Positions 22,684 through 34,483 of a DNA stretch of 64,000 nt are shown one piece after another. Below the pieces are notes generated by a model. The model worked only from the letters and a program-made list of their open reading frames with translations. It had not been told where the DNA came from and made no database searches. The stretch is from Armigeres subalbatus (lineage: Eukaryota; Arthropoda; Insecta; Diptera; Culicidae), in NCBI RefSeq assembly GCF_024139115.2, contig NC_085141.1, positions 374,758,995 through 374,822,994 of the forward strand, given 5' to 3'. The translations under genes were made by a program, and so were the position numbers. Each line of letters opens with the position of its first letter. The first letter of the stretch is position 1.

Positions 22684-24335
22684 TAGTCTGCACACCGTAT
22701 CGAATGACAACGGCCAACGATGCATAAACTTCGCAGCCTCCCGCGGAATGGTAGTCCGAAGCACCTTCTTTCCCCGCAAAAATATCCACAAGGCCACATG
22801 GAGATCACCTAACCAAGAAACGGAAAACCAAATCGACCACGTTCTAATCGACGGTAAATTCTTCTCCGACATCACGAACGTCCGCACTTACCGCAGTGCG
22901 AATATTGAATCCGACCACTACCTCGTTGCAGTATGCCTGCGCTCAAAACTCTCGACGGTGTACAACACGCGTCGAAGTCGGACGCCGCGGCTTAACATTG
23001 GGCGGCTACAAGATGGTAGACTAGCCCAAGAATACGCGCAGCAGCTGGAAGTGGCACTTCCAACGGAAGAGCAGCTAGGCGCAGCGTCTCTTGAAGATGG
23101 CTGGAGAGATATTCGATCCGCCATTGGTAGCACCGCATCCGCTGCACTTGGCACGGTGCCCCCGGATCAGAGAAACGACTGGTATGACGGCGAATGTGAG
23201 CAGTTAGTGGAAGAGAAGAATGCAGCATGGGCGAGATTGCTGCAACACCGCACGAGGGCGAACGAGGCACGATATAAACAGGCGCGGAACAGACAAAACT
23301 CGATTTTCCGGAGGAAAAAGCGCCAGCAGGAAGATCGAGACCGTGAAGAAACGGAGCAACTGTACCGCGCTAATAACACACGAAAGTTCTATGAGAAGTT
23401 AAACCGTTCACGTAAGGGCCACGTGCCACAGCCTGATATGTGTAAGGACATAAACGGGAACCTTCTTACGAACGAGCGTGAGGTGATCCAAAGGTGGCGG
23501 CAGCACTACGAAGAACACCTGAATGGCGATGTGGCAGACGAAGATGGCGGTATGGTGATGGACCTGGGAGAACGCGCGCAGGACATAATTCTACCGGCTC
23601 CAGATCTCCAGGAAATCCAGGAGGAGATTGGCCGGCTGAAGAACAACAAAGCCCCTGGGGTTGACCAACTACCAGGAGAGCTATTTAAACACGGTGGTGA
23701 GGCACTGGCTAGAGCGCTGCACTGGGTCATTACCAAGATTTGGGAGGAGGAAGTTTTGCCGCAGGAGTGGATGGAAGGTGTCGTGTGTCCCATCTACAAA
23801 AAGGGCGATAAGCTGGATTGTAGCAACTACCGCGCAATCATATTGCTGAACGCCGCCTACAAGGTACTCTCTCAAATTTTATGCCGTCGACTAGCACCAA
23901 CTGCAAGGGAGTTCGTGGGGCAGTACCAGGCGGGTTTTATGGGCGAACGCTCCACCACGGACCAGGTGTTCGCCTTTCGCCAAGTACTGCAGAAATGCTG
24001 CGAATACAATGTGCCCACACATCATCTATTCATCGACTTCAAAGCCGCATATGATACAATCGATCGGGACCAGCTATGGCAGCTAATGCACGAACACGGT
24101 TTTCCGGATAAACTGACACGGTTGATCAAAGCGACGAAACCCGCAGAGGGTTACGGCAAGGTGATGGTCTTTCGTGTTTGCTATTCAACATCGCTTTGGA
24201 AGGGGTAATACGAAGAGCAGGGATTAACACGAGTGGTGCAATTTTCAATAAGTCCGTCCAGCTATTTGGTTTCGCCGACGACATAGATATTATGGCACGT
24301 AACTTTGAGAAGATGGAGGAAGCCTACATCAGACT
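22684..24335 (+). pseudogene. RTE copy B: endonuclease end and reverse transcriptase
   Basis: Compared with copy A, about 480 bp of the endonuclease is missing at about 22680, where both breakpoints share ATCGG. The rest of the endonuclease (DHVLIDGKFFSDITN) leads into the reverse transcriptase: NNKAPGVDQLPGELF, NYRAIILLNAAYK, QAGFMGERSTTDQ, IDFKAAYDTIDRD and the catalytic FADDIDIM near 24268. A second deletion of about 55 bp near 24140 removes the segment around VRVSGAF and shifts the frame. The reading frame resumes to EEAYIRL, where the hAT-like element interrupts it. The protein would nick target DNA and reverse transcribe its own RNA. This copy cannot make it. Confidence 0.85.
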
Positions 24336-24357
24336 TAGAGTTTCCATCCCGGGACAT

Positions 24358-25366
24358 TATTTATTTTTATTATTTATTCAGACTAAGGCCGAAGTGGCCT
24401 GTGCGGTATATAAGAGTCTTCTCCATTCGGCTCGGTCCATGGCTACACGTCGCCAACCACGCAGTCTACGGAGGGTCCGCAAGTCATCTTCCACCTGATC
24501 GATCCACCTTGCCCGCTGCGCACCTCGCCTTCTTGTGCCCGTCGGATCGTTGTCGAGAACCATTTTCACCGGGTTACTGTCCGACATTCTGGCTACGTGC
24601 CCGGCCCATCGCAGTCGTCCGATTTTCGCGGTGTGAACGATGGATGGTTCTCCCAACAGCTGATGCAATTCGTGGTTCATTCGCCTCCTCCACGTACCGT
24701 CCGCCATCTGCACCCCACCATAGATGGTACGCAGCACTTTCCTTTCGAAAACTCCAAGTGCGCGTTGGTCCTCCACGAGCATCGTCCAGGTCTCGTGTCC
24801 GTAGAGGACTACCGGTCTAATTAGCGTTTTGTAGATTGTCAGTTTGGTACGGCGGCGAACTCTATTCGATCGGAGCGTCTTGCGGAGTCCAAAGTACGTA
24901 CGATTTCCAGCCACTATGCGTCTCCGAATTTCTCTGCTGGTGTCATTTTCGGCAGTCACCAGTGAGCCCAAGTACACAAATTCTTCTACCACCTCGATTT
25001 CGTCACCACCGATGCAAACTCGCGGTGGGTGGCTCACATTGTCTTCTCTTGAACCTCTGCCTATCATGTACTTCGTCTTCGACGTGTTGATGACTAGTCC
25101 GATCCGCTTAGCTTCCCTCTTCAGTCTGATGTAGGCTTCCTCCATCTTCTCAAAGTTACGTGCCATAATATCTATGTCGTCGGCGAAACCAAATAGCTGG
25201 ACGGACTTATTGAAAATTGTACCACTCGTGTTAATCCCTGCTCTTCGTATTACCCCTTCCAAAGCGATGTTGAATAGCAAACACGAAAGACCATCACCTT
25301 GCCGTAACCCTCTGCGGGTTTCGAAGGGACTCGAGAATGCCCCTGAAACTCGAACTATGCACATCA
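24358..25366 (-). pseudogene. RTE copy C, 5'-truncated, inserted in the hAT-like end
   Basis: On the minus strand the copy opens at VMCIVRVSGAF and reads without interruption through GLRQGDGLSC and the catalytic FADDIDIM, then the C-terminal region (YLGSLVTAENDTSREI, IYKTLIRPVVLYGHETW) to its stop near 24378. The tail GTCTGAATAAATAATAAA follows. The 14 bases CCATCCCGGGACAT flank it at 24344-24357 and 25367-25380, a normal target-primed insertion. Where it overlaps the copy B fragment at 32180-32926 the deduced proteins are identical over about 270 residues. The frame is open for its entire length, but the endonuclease and most of the reverse transcriptase are absent. Confidence 0.87.
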
Positions 25367-26513
25367 CCATCCCGGGACATCCCGGGACAAAAAATCCCGG
25401 GATTTAGGAAAATTCGGGATTTCCCGATTCCCGGGATATTATTTCTGAAATCCCGAAAATCCCGGGATACCCGGGACAAAAAATACTGATTCATTTGGGG
25501 CCATCCAGAAACCACGTGGTCATATTTTTGAAGATTTTCAACCCCCCTCCCCCCATGTGGTCTATCGTGGTCATTTGGCAGACCCCCCCTCCCCCCCCCC
25601 CTTTGACCACGTGGTTTTTTTTCAAGTACAAAAATTAAAAAAAAAACCTATGTAACTAAAACATGGTTAATCCGATCAATTTTGAAGATGGACAATTTCA
25701 ACTGATTCAAAATCAAACTAAAACCCAGCATGGAAATTATAAATTTTCATTATTTCGAAAATTTTGATGATGTTATCATGTTGTAATGTGTATCAGGTAT
25801 TAGGTTATCTAGAACTCGCATACCTTCGATGCATCATGAGGATACAAAAAAATTCAGACTCGCGAATATGTTATAAAAATTTCGACAAAAATTTGTAATG
25901 GTTTAGAAATTTTCCAAATTATCCCTATATTTTTTAATTTCTTTATTGGTGATTTTTTTAAATACATAATTGCAATTTTTGTTTTTGAAAGTGCTAATTT
26001 ATTATTGTTCTGTGGAAAATTTTCAACTGTTTATGGAAATTTTGCATTATTTGCAGTAATTCTACATTTATTTACATACCCTGATTTCTTTATTGACAAT
26101 TTCCTATTCTATTATGGAAAATTTCTATTTTTTCTCTAATAAATAGATTTTCAATCTAGAGCTGACTCATCTCTCAAAATTTATAATTCTTCATTGAAAT
26201 TTTATTTTGATATTGACTCGTGGAATCCAATGATGCCATACTAAAAATATTTTCTCGGTCACTCTGATGACTTTCGAATAACTTCCCAAGGAACTTCTAT
26301 TCCACATCTCAAATATGCTTCAGTAAATGGTCCTTTCATAAGCGACTCATAGAGGAATGAATGTATTATAGATCAATTAACATTTTGGATTTCGGATCAT
26401 TCGATTTATCCAATTAACCAAATTATGAATGATGGATGATATAATATCCCATTAGGTCCATTGGGTTGATATAACAATTGTTATTTGTACAAGCTACTAT
26501 AGACTTTTTAGTT

Positions 26514-26640
26514 AAGAAAATTATTTTGAGCTTTTTAATGGAATGTCTTTACTTGTCATAAGACGATTGTACCTTGACAGATACGTATTTCGACTTCAAC
26601 AGTAAGGTCGTCTTCAGTGTTTTGTACTTGACTCGACTTA
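26514..26640. mobile_element. Palindromic element, copy 3, half only
   Basis: The leader AAGAAAATTATTTTGAGC and one arm, including TGTCATAAGACGA and TTTCGACTTCAACAGTAAGG, are present. The mirrored second arm is missing after CTTGACTCGACTTA. An imperfect duplication, ACTTTTTAGTT before and ACTTTTAGGTT at about 26653-26663 after, may be its target duplication. Confidence 0.65.
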
Positions 26641-27477
26641 GGTTATACAAAACTTTTAGGTTTTAAAAAACGTCCTGGAAGTCGTAATGTTTGAACTACT
26701 TAATCATTCAAGTCCGGAAACCCAGTGCTTCTAAGGCCCTACAAAAAAGTCATAGTCATTGTGCAACTTGATGTTGACTCAAGATAATTTTGGGTACCTT
26801 GTCTCTTGGATCTCATGTTAATGGAAATTAGGATCATATGCATTACAAATGGACATTACAAATGTCATGATTGATCACCCGAGATGTCGTGGGCTGAACT
26901 TGAGAGCATTTTGGAGTACCTTGAGCATTTCGTATTCCTGAATATTAATCACTGGCTTAACGTTCAGGATGACCCATCTCAGTCAGAATTATTCAAACAT
27001 TTCAACTTCATTTGCATGCTCTTAGAATCGAAATCTTCCCAAGGTTTCAGATAGCTGATTTTTCAGGGTCAGTCAAATTTGAGCTCCCATATTTTTTTCT
27101 GTAAAGCCAATATCTAGATGAACGATTTTACTGAAGAAAATGGTGGCCTAGCTCTCTTTTGTAATTTAATAGACAATCTAAAACGCTGGGCATATATGAC
27201 CCATCCGTCCTGAAAGGGTTGAGATTTGTTTTGGAATTCAATTTCAACCGTTATTTTAACACTATTTATTAACCTAGATTGTTTTAGGAATTGGAGTGTT
27301 TTTTTTTCTGGAACACTGCCACTTTTTTTTTCATATCGCAGAACTCTTCTTAGTTCAAAGACCCTTTTATGAATTTAAAAAGCATTTTATTTAGAATTTA
27401 ATGTTGATTTTTAAATGCAAACTTCTCAATGTCTTAACCTTTTTCATACGCACTACATACTAGAATTTTGAGCATTA

Positions 27478-27546
27478 TTGATCGAAAAATTTAATAATGC
27501 ACCTAAATGTTCTAATTAGGTGCATTATTAAATTTTTCGATCAATT
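27478..27546. other. Perfect 30 bp hairpin
   Basis: The 30 bases at 27478-27507 are exactly complementary to 27517-27546, separated by the 9-base loop ATGTTCTAA. The stem contains TTGATCGAAAAATTTAATAA. It could be a very small MITE or a structured transcript precursor. Confidence 0.85.
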
Positions 27547-28084
27547 ATCCTAATTATTCAGTATCATAAAAACTAGGCTTCTCAATCCTAAATTATTGCC
27601 TACATTTATTGCTTGGATTAATTTTAAATTCCAAGATCTTCCTAATTTTCAAGAATAATTATTCTGGAGTTGCAAGGGAAACCCTTCAGAATATTTAGAA
27701 GAAATTCTTCGGAGTCTCCACGGAAAAATCTTCAGTATTTCAACGATTTTTTTTTTTAATTCTGTGGAAGAGTTCCGAAAAATGTTCGGTAGAAATTTTG
27801 AAGAACTAGAAGAATCCGCAGAAGGATCAGAAATGCATATTTACGATGAAAATTCCAATGAACATCAAATTCCGAAGAATTTCCAGTATAAATTAGAAAA
27901 AAAATCCAGCTTACTTTTTTTACAGAATCTCTAAAGATTTTTTTTCAAAATCCTGGGCAACTTTAATGAATCTTCAAAGGGATTTATTCTAAATTTCCAA
28001 TAGAATTTTTTTTCGTTTTTCAAAAAAAAATCTTGGAAATTTACAGCAGTTTTTTTTTAATTCCAAAAGAAATTATTCGGAATA

Positions 28085-28814
28085 CCGTGGGGTACCGAAA
28101 TCCTTACACTTAAGCACCTTAGTATATGAAAATGTCATTAGAAAATAGGAATCGAATGGAAATAAAACGTTTTCCATTGACATAGGAGCATGAAGGCTTC
28201 TACTTTTGAAGTGTTTCACATTTACTCATTACACTACGAAAAACATAACAAAATAATGAATAAAATCAACTACTTCTGACTTGAACCACCGTGGACGGAT
28301 TTCGAATCAATGGATCTAAATCCGTACAGCTATTTTTTAACTAAATATTTTAATTGAAACAGTCTGATTGACTAAACTACTACTGTAAATAGTTCAATAC
28401 GCACCTTGAGAAGCGATCCCTTCGATTTGTATTCCGCTTATCTTATGTAATGATTCGCAATTAGCAAAGAAACACAGTTACTTTTGGTGCAATAATGCTC
28501 TACCCGACGTGTTGAACTTAATTTTAAAATTGAAAAAACACTTTAATAAAGAATTTTAAAAAAAATGTTCTACCCAAAAACAAGGGTAGGGAGGCAAAAA
28601 CTCCGCGTTTGGTGGGTGGCGATTTGTTTTTCATTTTTTCTGTTTTAATTTCAAAGCCTTCTTTCCCTTTCTATGCCCTAAATGCTTACTGCCAAGTATC
28701 TGAACAGGACAAGATAAATTATTTCTACATTAATTAACTTTAACCCCTTTCAATTTATTGATATGTCATGAGGTGGACGGATTTCGGTGCTGTACGGATT
28801 TCGGTCCCGCACGG
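28085..28814. mobile_element. TA-flanked DNA element with CCGTGGGG ends, copy 1
   Basis: Inverted ends CCGTGGGGTACCGAAATCC (left) and CCGTGCGGGACCGAAATCC (right, inverted) are bordered by TA at 28083-28084 and 28815-28816. The 730 bp interior is non-coding. Copy 2, in opposite orientation and with a SINE inside, is at 59096-60049. Confidence 0.8.
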
Positions 28815-29501
28815 TATGCCAAAATATTTCCGATGGAAATTCCTAAAATTTTCTAGTAGAAAATCGAAAAAAGTTCATCTAAAACACCAATAATGAATTT
28901 CCCGAGGATATTCCGATGTTTTTACAAGTGGAAATAACGAAAAAATTGTACTTTTGTAGTACTTGTGAAGGTTGTACTTTAGAAGCAATTCCAATAGGAA
29001 TTCCTTAGAAAATTAAATCAAAATTTTAAAGATTTTCTGATATGAAAATTCCTTAAAATTTTCAAATCATTTATTGTGCTTCTTTGCATGGTAAAGATTT
29101 AAAGCAATGTTTAGCTGAACCTACAAAGAAATCAAAATGACTTTCCGAAGAAGAATGAATTTCCCATGAAATTTTGGAAGATTTGGTGCAAATTCAAAAA
29201 AACATGAACCTTGAGAATTCTAAAGATTTATTCTTTGAAAATCCAAAGTATTTTTTGAAGATAATCCATAGACTCTTCCGTGGAAATTCTAAATAATGCC
29301 TCGAATAAAAAAATACTTGGAAAATTTAAAAAATGTGATAGAATTTACAAAGAGCGTACAAATTTTCATTTCAAAATTCCAAATTTGAAAACAAAAATCC
29401 AAAAACAAAAAATCATCGGTAATATCAAAATGTTTCATGTGGCATTGGCTATTTAATTTCTCATGAAAAATCAGAAGATTTTTTCTTGAAAAATTAAGAA
29501 G

Positions 29502-29772
29502 TCTTCTTCTTCTTCTATGGCTCCATATTCCAACTGGAAGTTGGTTCTGCTTTAGCTTATTCTATTAGCATTTCCTCAGTTATAAATTGAAAGTTTTAAA
29601 TGCCAGCCATTGTACGATTATATATCTTGTGTAGCAAGTACGATGGATACATTATACCTAGGGTGTCGACAATGTTTGACACCCGAAAACATCCTAGACA
29701 GGAACGAGAATCGAACTCGTCATCTCCGGATTGGCAATCCTACGCCTTTGCTCATAAGACTAACTGGAGACT
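29502..29772 (-). mobile_element. tRNA-derived SINE (minus)
   Basis: Read on the minus strand, an A box-like TAGTCTTATGAGC and a B box GAGTTCGATTCTC lie in the first 70 bases, spaced as in a tRNA gene. A tRNA-unrelated body follows and the element ends with an (AGA)n-like tail at 29502-29517. RNA polymerase III would transcribe it and a LINE would move it. It is unlike the SINE at 59175 in its body sequence. Confidence 0.75.
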
Positions 29773-31018
29773 GAACATTTTGAAGTGCACTCCCTAAAAT
29801 GTTCGAAAAACTTATTTTGGAAATGAAAAAGAATTTCTGGTGAAGATTCGGAAGAACTTGTCGAAGAAATTCATTAGAATGTAAAAAAAATATGAAATAT
29901 GAACATTTTTTTCCACCGAAAATTATATGTATATCCCACGAGACTGTTTTGAATTTTCAGACAGAATTCACATGGATTTTTTTCGGCATTTACACTGGAG
30001 ATGTTTTGTTTTTTTTCATGACCAATGTGTAGCAAAATTTACAAGCAAAATTTTCCAGAGAGAATTGTTCAAAAAACATTCTGAATGCTAGCACTTTATC
30101 AGGATTGTGAAGTAAGGTCAAAGTTTTTACAGGAAATTTCTTTACTGGATTTTTCCTGAATATCCACAAGAAATTCTTTTGAAGATTTTACTTGGATTAT
30201 TGTAAAAACATGAACAGTTTTCAAAATTGTAGCTGTAGTATGCTGATGCAAAAGTGTCGGCGGCGTGATGCCGAAAACCATCTGCGGCGCAATTTTTAAA
30301 AAATACTTTTTCATTTTTCTTTCCCAATTTTTTTTGTGGACATTGAGACTGAAACGCAACCTGTTTTACGTTTATTTTTTTATGGAAATAGGATCTAAGA
30401 CTAAGATGGTCAAATAACTCAGATATGCATCGGCGTTGCGACCGACGCTGCGTTACCGGGTTTTCTCGATGCTTAATGCTAAATTCTTTTTAACACTGAG
30501 TTGAAAAGACGCTACGTGGGCATCGGCCCTAAGATGCGCTTTGCGTTTAATGATAAAATCATTAAATTTTGATGATTTGTATTTTTTACACCGCTATTGT
30601 TATTCACCAAAAGTTTTTCGTGTAAAAAAAAACCACGTGGTTCGAGAGCAACACCCCCCTCCCCCCATGTGGCTTATCGTGGTCATTTTCCAAACCCCCC
30701 CTCCCCCCCTATATGACCACGTGGTTTCTGGACGGCCCCTTTCCGGTTGTCAAACAGTGTAATTTTTCTTTTTACAAAAGCTATTTGTTTTGAACGCGAA
30801 ACCCAACTTAGGTGATAAACTCATATCATATTTTTATACCTCCCATCAGACATGATTTTTTCCAAGTTCGTTTATTTGGTAGGCTCAGACATGAATACGG
30901 AGCCAAGGTTCTTTGTGATGCACAATCGATATCATCTTAAATTAGTAAGAGAGGTACAGACATGAAAATATCGGAGATAGTTAATAGAACACTTTCACAA
31001 AAAATAATAGATTCCCCT

Positions 31019-31101
31019 ATATTGCCGCTAACCGCAAGTCGAGCACATCTGTATATGGACGCTATATACATATGTGCTCGACTTGCGGTTAGCGGCAGTA
31101 T
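31019..31101. other. 38 bp hairpin, miRNA-precursor-like
   Basis: The stem pairs 31019-31056 with 31064-31101 with two mismatches, around a 7-base loop GGACGCT. The arms contain GCTAACCGCAAGTCGAGCAC. It lies in the right-hand remainder of the hAT-like element. A very short MITE is the other explanation. Confidence 0.8.
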
Positions 31102-32187
31102 ATGTACCACTCAATAAAGGGCTACTGACTGATACTTTGTCCAGCAGCTATAGCTCTCTATTGCTAATCTCCTCGTGCCGCCCAACATTGAGACAGTCTT
31201 CATGAGCTTCTTGCCACCAAAACAATTCTTGATTCAATTCATGTCCTTCCAATTGACGTTAGTACAACAATCTTTCCAGTACATGCACAAGTACAAGTGG
31301 ACCCTGATGCTCTGCCTAATTTTTTGGTGTATCGCTTCGATTAAAATCAACTCTTCTCAACAGGCTGCAATCAATTTGTCCAAATCTCGGCTTATGTCAA
31401 AATTGTATACCAATTTTAATCGCGTAATATATTAACAACAACGTTAAATTATCGAGTTAACTTACGTTAAATTATCGAACTCCGATAATAATTGAGTTGA
31501 TTCATCTTTATTGCAGCAAGCGATTACGTTGAACACAATTAACTTTATCGGCGATAACGATAAATTAACGATTAACATCAAGATTTGGAAGCGATCTGTT
31601 CAAGTTTAGGAAGAGCTGCAGCTCTTGGCAAAAGTATCAATAAGTAGCCTGCCATGGGTTCTAGTATTGTGTTTTCTTTGTGAGGGGGTTCCCATATCTC
31701 CAATAGGTTATGGGCCCAGTGCGATTCTACTGCGCATCTTCCATCTTTCGTCACTAGGGTATTGAATGCAATCCCAGTAACTGTCTAAACCCAATGCATA
31801 TTCAAAACCATGCAAACAGTCAAGCCGACTTCAACTGCCAGCGAACCCTTCTTCTCGGACTCGGCGATCATTTATTTCAAAAGGGTACTCTACCTTCCGA
31901 GAAAAACGTGAATATTATTTGCTTCTTGAAGTCGTTTTTTTTAAAGGAATCGATTCAAATTTCGAATTGAATTGAGTTTCAATTTGAAATCTGTATTTTC
32001 TGGCCTTTCTAAAATATGAACTTTACCCCTGAACATTGAATAAAATCATTTTTAAATCAAAAAATAAGTTTTCTAAGGAAACATCGAAAAATCCCGGGAT
32101 CCCGGGATTTCCCGGGATATACGAACAAGTTCATCCCGAATCCCGGGACAACGAAAATGGCCGGGAAATGGAAACTCTAATCAGACT

Positions 32188-32929
32188 GAAGAGGGAAGCT
32201 AAGCGGATCGGACTAGTCATCAACACGTCGAAGACGAAGTACATGATAGGAAGAGGTTCAAGAGAAGACAATGTGAGCCACCCACCGCGAGTTTGCATCG
32301 GTGGTGACGAAATCGAGGTGGTAGAAGAATTTGTGTACTTGGGCTCACTGGTGACTGCCGAAAATGACACCAGCAGAGAAATTCGGAGACGCATAGTGGC
32401 TGGAAATCGTACGTACTTTGGACTCCGCAAGACGCTCCGATCGAATAGAGTTCGCCGCCGTACCAAACTGACAATCTACAAAACGCTAATTAGACCGGTA
32501 GTCCTCTACGGACACGAGACCTGGACGATGCTCGTGGAGGACCAACGCGCACTTGGAGTTTTCGAAAGGAAAGTGCTGCGTACCATCTATGGTGGGGTGC
32601 AGATGGCGGACGGTACGTGGAGGAGGCGAATGAACCACGAATTGCATCAGCTGTTGGGAGAACCATCCATCGTTCACACCGCGAAAATCGGACGACTGCG
32701 ATGGGCCGGGCACGTAGCCAGAATGTCGGACAGTAACCCGGTGAAAATGGTTCTCGACAACGATCCGACGGGCACAAGAAGGCGAGGTGCGCAGCGGGCA
32801 AGGTGGATCGATCAGGTGGAAGATGACTTGCGGACCCTCCGTAGACTGCGTGGTTGGCGACGTGTAGCCATGGACCGAGCCGAATGGAGAAGACTTTTAT
32901 ATACCGCACAGGCCACTTCGGCCTTATAG
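32188..32929 (+). pseudogene. RTE copy B: C-terminal coding fragment
   Basis: This fragment resumes exactly where the hAT-like element broke copy B, with LKREAKRIGLVINTSKTK, and runs open to the stop TAG at 32927-32929. The last codon and stop are supplied partly by the second insertion, which begins at 32927. The region contains YLGSLVTAEND, the IYKTLIRPVVLYGHE block and the RRRGAQRARW tail usual for RTE reverse transcriptase C-termini. It is identical in protein sequence to copy C. Confidence 0.87.
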
Positions 32930-33850
32930 CCTATTCAGATTACGCCATTAATGACATAATAATTGGCGTTTCAGGGTAAATACGCTTTATGATGTCATTA
33001 TTTACGTAATATTCCATACATTTTGCGCTGTCAAAAGATACCCTCTAAAAAGAATTTATTACGAACAATTATTACGAGAGAGCTTCCGTTCTAACTGGAA
33101 TGCAGGGAGAAATTCAACAAAACAAAACTGACAAGCGTCACGCTCTCTTTACCAGAGAGAAAATTCTCTCTGTTTTCATTTCGTTTCGTAGTTGACAGTC
33201 ATGCTCTTTCTGTCGCACCAGGGTCGAATGCATGTTAGATGGAAATCTTCTGAGCGCTGAAGAATAACTCGGATTGTGATGGTTTTGTGGAAAGCATTTT
33301 ATATGATGAAAAATAATGATGATAATTATTTATTCTCCACTTATTCAACATGAATTGTTTAAAAAACAGATGCTCTCTAGAATTAACATGAAGTATTTAA
33401 CTTAAACCTAGATTTAATAGAACAAATCGAATAAATTTTCAAAGTTCAAGGGCCAATGCGGAAGACAATTTAAAACGTAGGAATGGTTGTAAAACGAATA
33501 TATTTCATGAATAAACATGATTTCATAAATTGTTTCAATTCTGCTCCTTGAATGGCTTAATATACTTTGGATTTCAACATTTTTCACGTGGGACAACTGT
33601 ACGATTTGAATGGGTTTATACATATAATTTATACATATTCATCCAACATCCAGTTTAAATTATATCACATTGACACGATTCGATTTTGTTAGAAGCTGTA
33701 TCATTGATTGTCGAGTAGAACGCAATGGTTCAGTTTCCATTTTTGAAAAAAAAAAATTGCTGAGTTGCCCTTCATACATGGAGATACTGGTGGAAATACA
33801 TTTTAGTTCGATAATATTTCTTGAAAATTAGTCCAATCGTCCTTTTTTTT

Positions 33851-33884
33851 TCATTCCACGTCGAGCATCCGAGCGAGACGGTTG
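33851..33884 (+). promoter_or_regulatory. Internal promoter: initiator plus downstream promoter element
   Basis: TCATTCC at 33851-33857 fits the insect initiator, with A at 33853 as +1. GGTTG at 33880-33884 falls at +28 to +32 and matches the downstream element consensus RGWYV at the required spacing. No TATA box is visible. Jockey- and I-type elements are known to use this kind of internal promoter, which lets the full-length RNA carry its own promoter. Confidence 0.65.
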
Positions 33885-34483
33885 TAAGTCCGCGTACGGT
33901 CTGCTTCTCTTTTGGTTTTTTTCCTGAAGTACAGGTAGAGGTTTTTTCCGAAAGTGTTTTGAAGCATAGTGCTTGAGTGGAAGTGGTGCTTAGCTGAAGC
34001 AGTTAAGTAGCCATTTCGTTGCTTTTGCAAGACAACGCAAAGTTTTGCAGTTTCTTCGGCGTCCATCGCAGGCGCAGGCATCATCGCCCCACGCCGACAG
34101 TCATCACATCATCCATCGTGCGTCTCCACCAACACAGACGCTGCCGTCCTGCCACCATCCATCCACCCAGTTGCAGTGTTGTCTGCGGCAAGAACACCAA
34201 CAACAGCGTGGTTCGCTTCGACCGCACCACCGCCCCGGCGATTGTCCATCCAGTCAGTGTGTGCTGCCAGAACCGTTAGCCGGCGACACAGCAGTGTGAA
34301 CGCAAGTATTCACTTGAGCTCCCTCTCGTTGTTCCCCTCTCTTCTCCATCTTATTGGAATAGTTTTTTTCCTTTTTCTTTAACTCGTCTTGTGTGTATGT
34401 GTGTTTTTTTTTCTGTCCTTGTGATAAGTGTTTAGTTTTAAAATAAATTGTGCCTCGCTGCAGCGGCGCATTTCGTGTCCGCA

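Larger units (their letters stand above)
25497..30739. mobile_element. Element with about 125 bp CACGTGG-rich inverted ends
   Basis: The left end begins GGGGCCATCCAGAAACCACG at 25497. The right end, read inverted from 30739, begins GGGGCCGTCCAGAAACCACG. The similarity continues inwards for about 125 bp on each side, with two ACCACGTGGT palindromes and C-rich runs between them in each arm. TTT borders both ends and may be a 3 bp target duplication. The interior of about 5 kb is AT-rich and non-coding and hosts a palindromic element fragment, a TA-flanked element and a SINE. Alternatively the arms are two independent MITEs in opposite orientation. Confidence 0.6.
24336..32179. mobile_element. 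hAT-like element with 8 bp target duplication and CCCGGGA-rich ends
   Basis: ATCAGACT at 24328-24335 and 32180-32187 flanks it. Removing the element and one duplicate restores the RTE codons EAYIRLKREAK. The terminal repeats are TAGAGTTTCCATCCCGGGA on the left and, inverted on the right, TAGAGTTTCCATTTCCCGGC. The 8 bp duplication and the A at position 2 and G at position 5 fit the hAT superfamily. Subterminal sequence on both sides is packed with the palindrome TCCCGGGA. No hAT transposase is visible. The 7.8 kb length is inflated by nested insertions (24358-25366 and 25497-30739); the remaining core is about 1.6 kb, which suggests a non-autonomous element. Confidence 0.85.

Noticed and set aside
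24305..24820. ORFs on the plus strand across 24305-25134 and on the minus strand across 32131-32909
   Set aside because: They lie opposite the open RTE reading frame and repeat as mirror images at both RTE copies; they are antisense shadows of a GC-rich coding sequence.
26900..30000. Coding capacity inside the CACGTGG-ended element
   Set aside because: Only short AT-rich chance frames occur; no transposase motif was seen on either strand.
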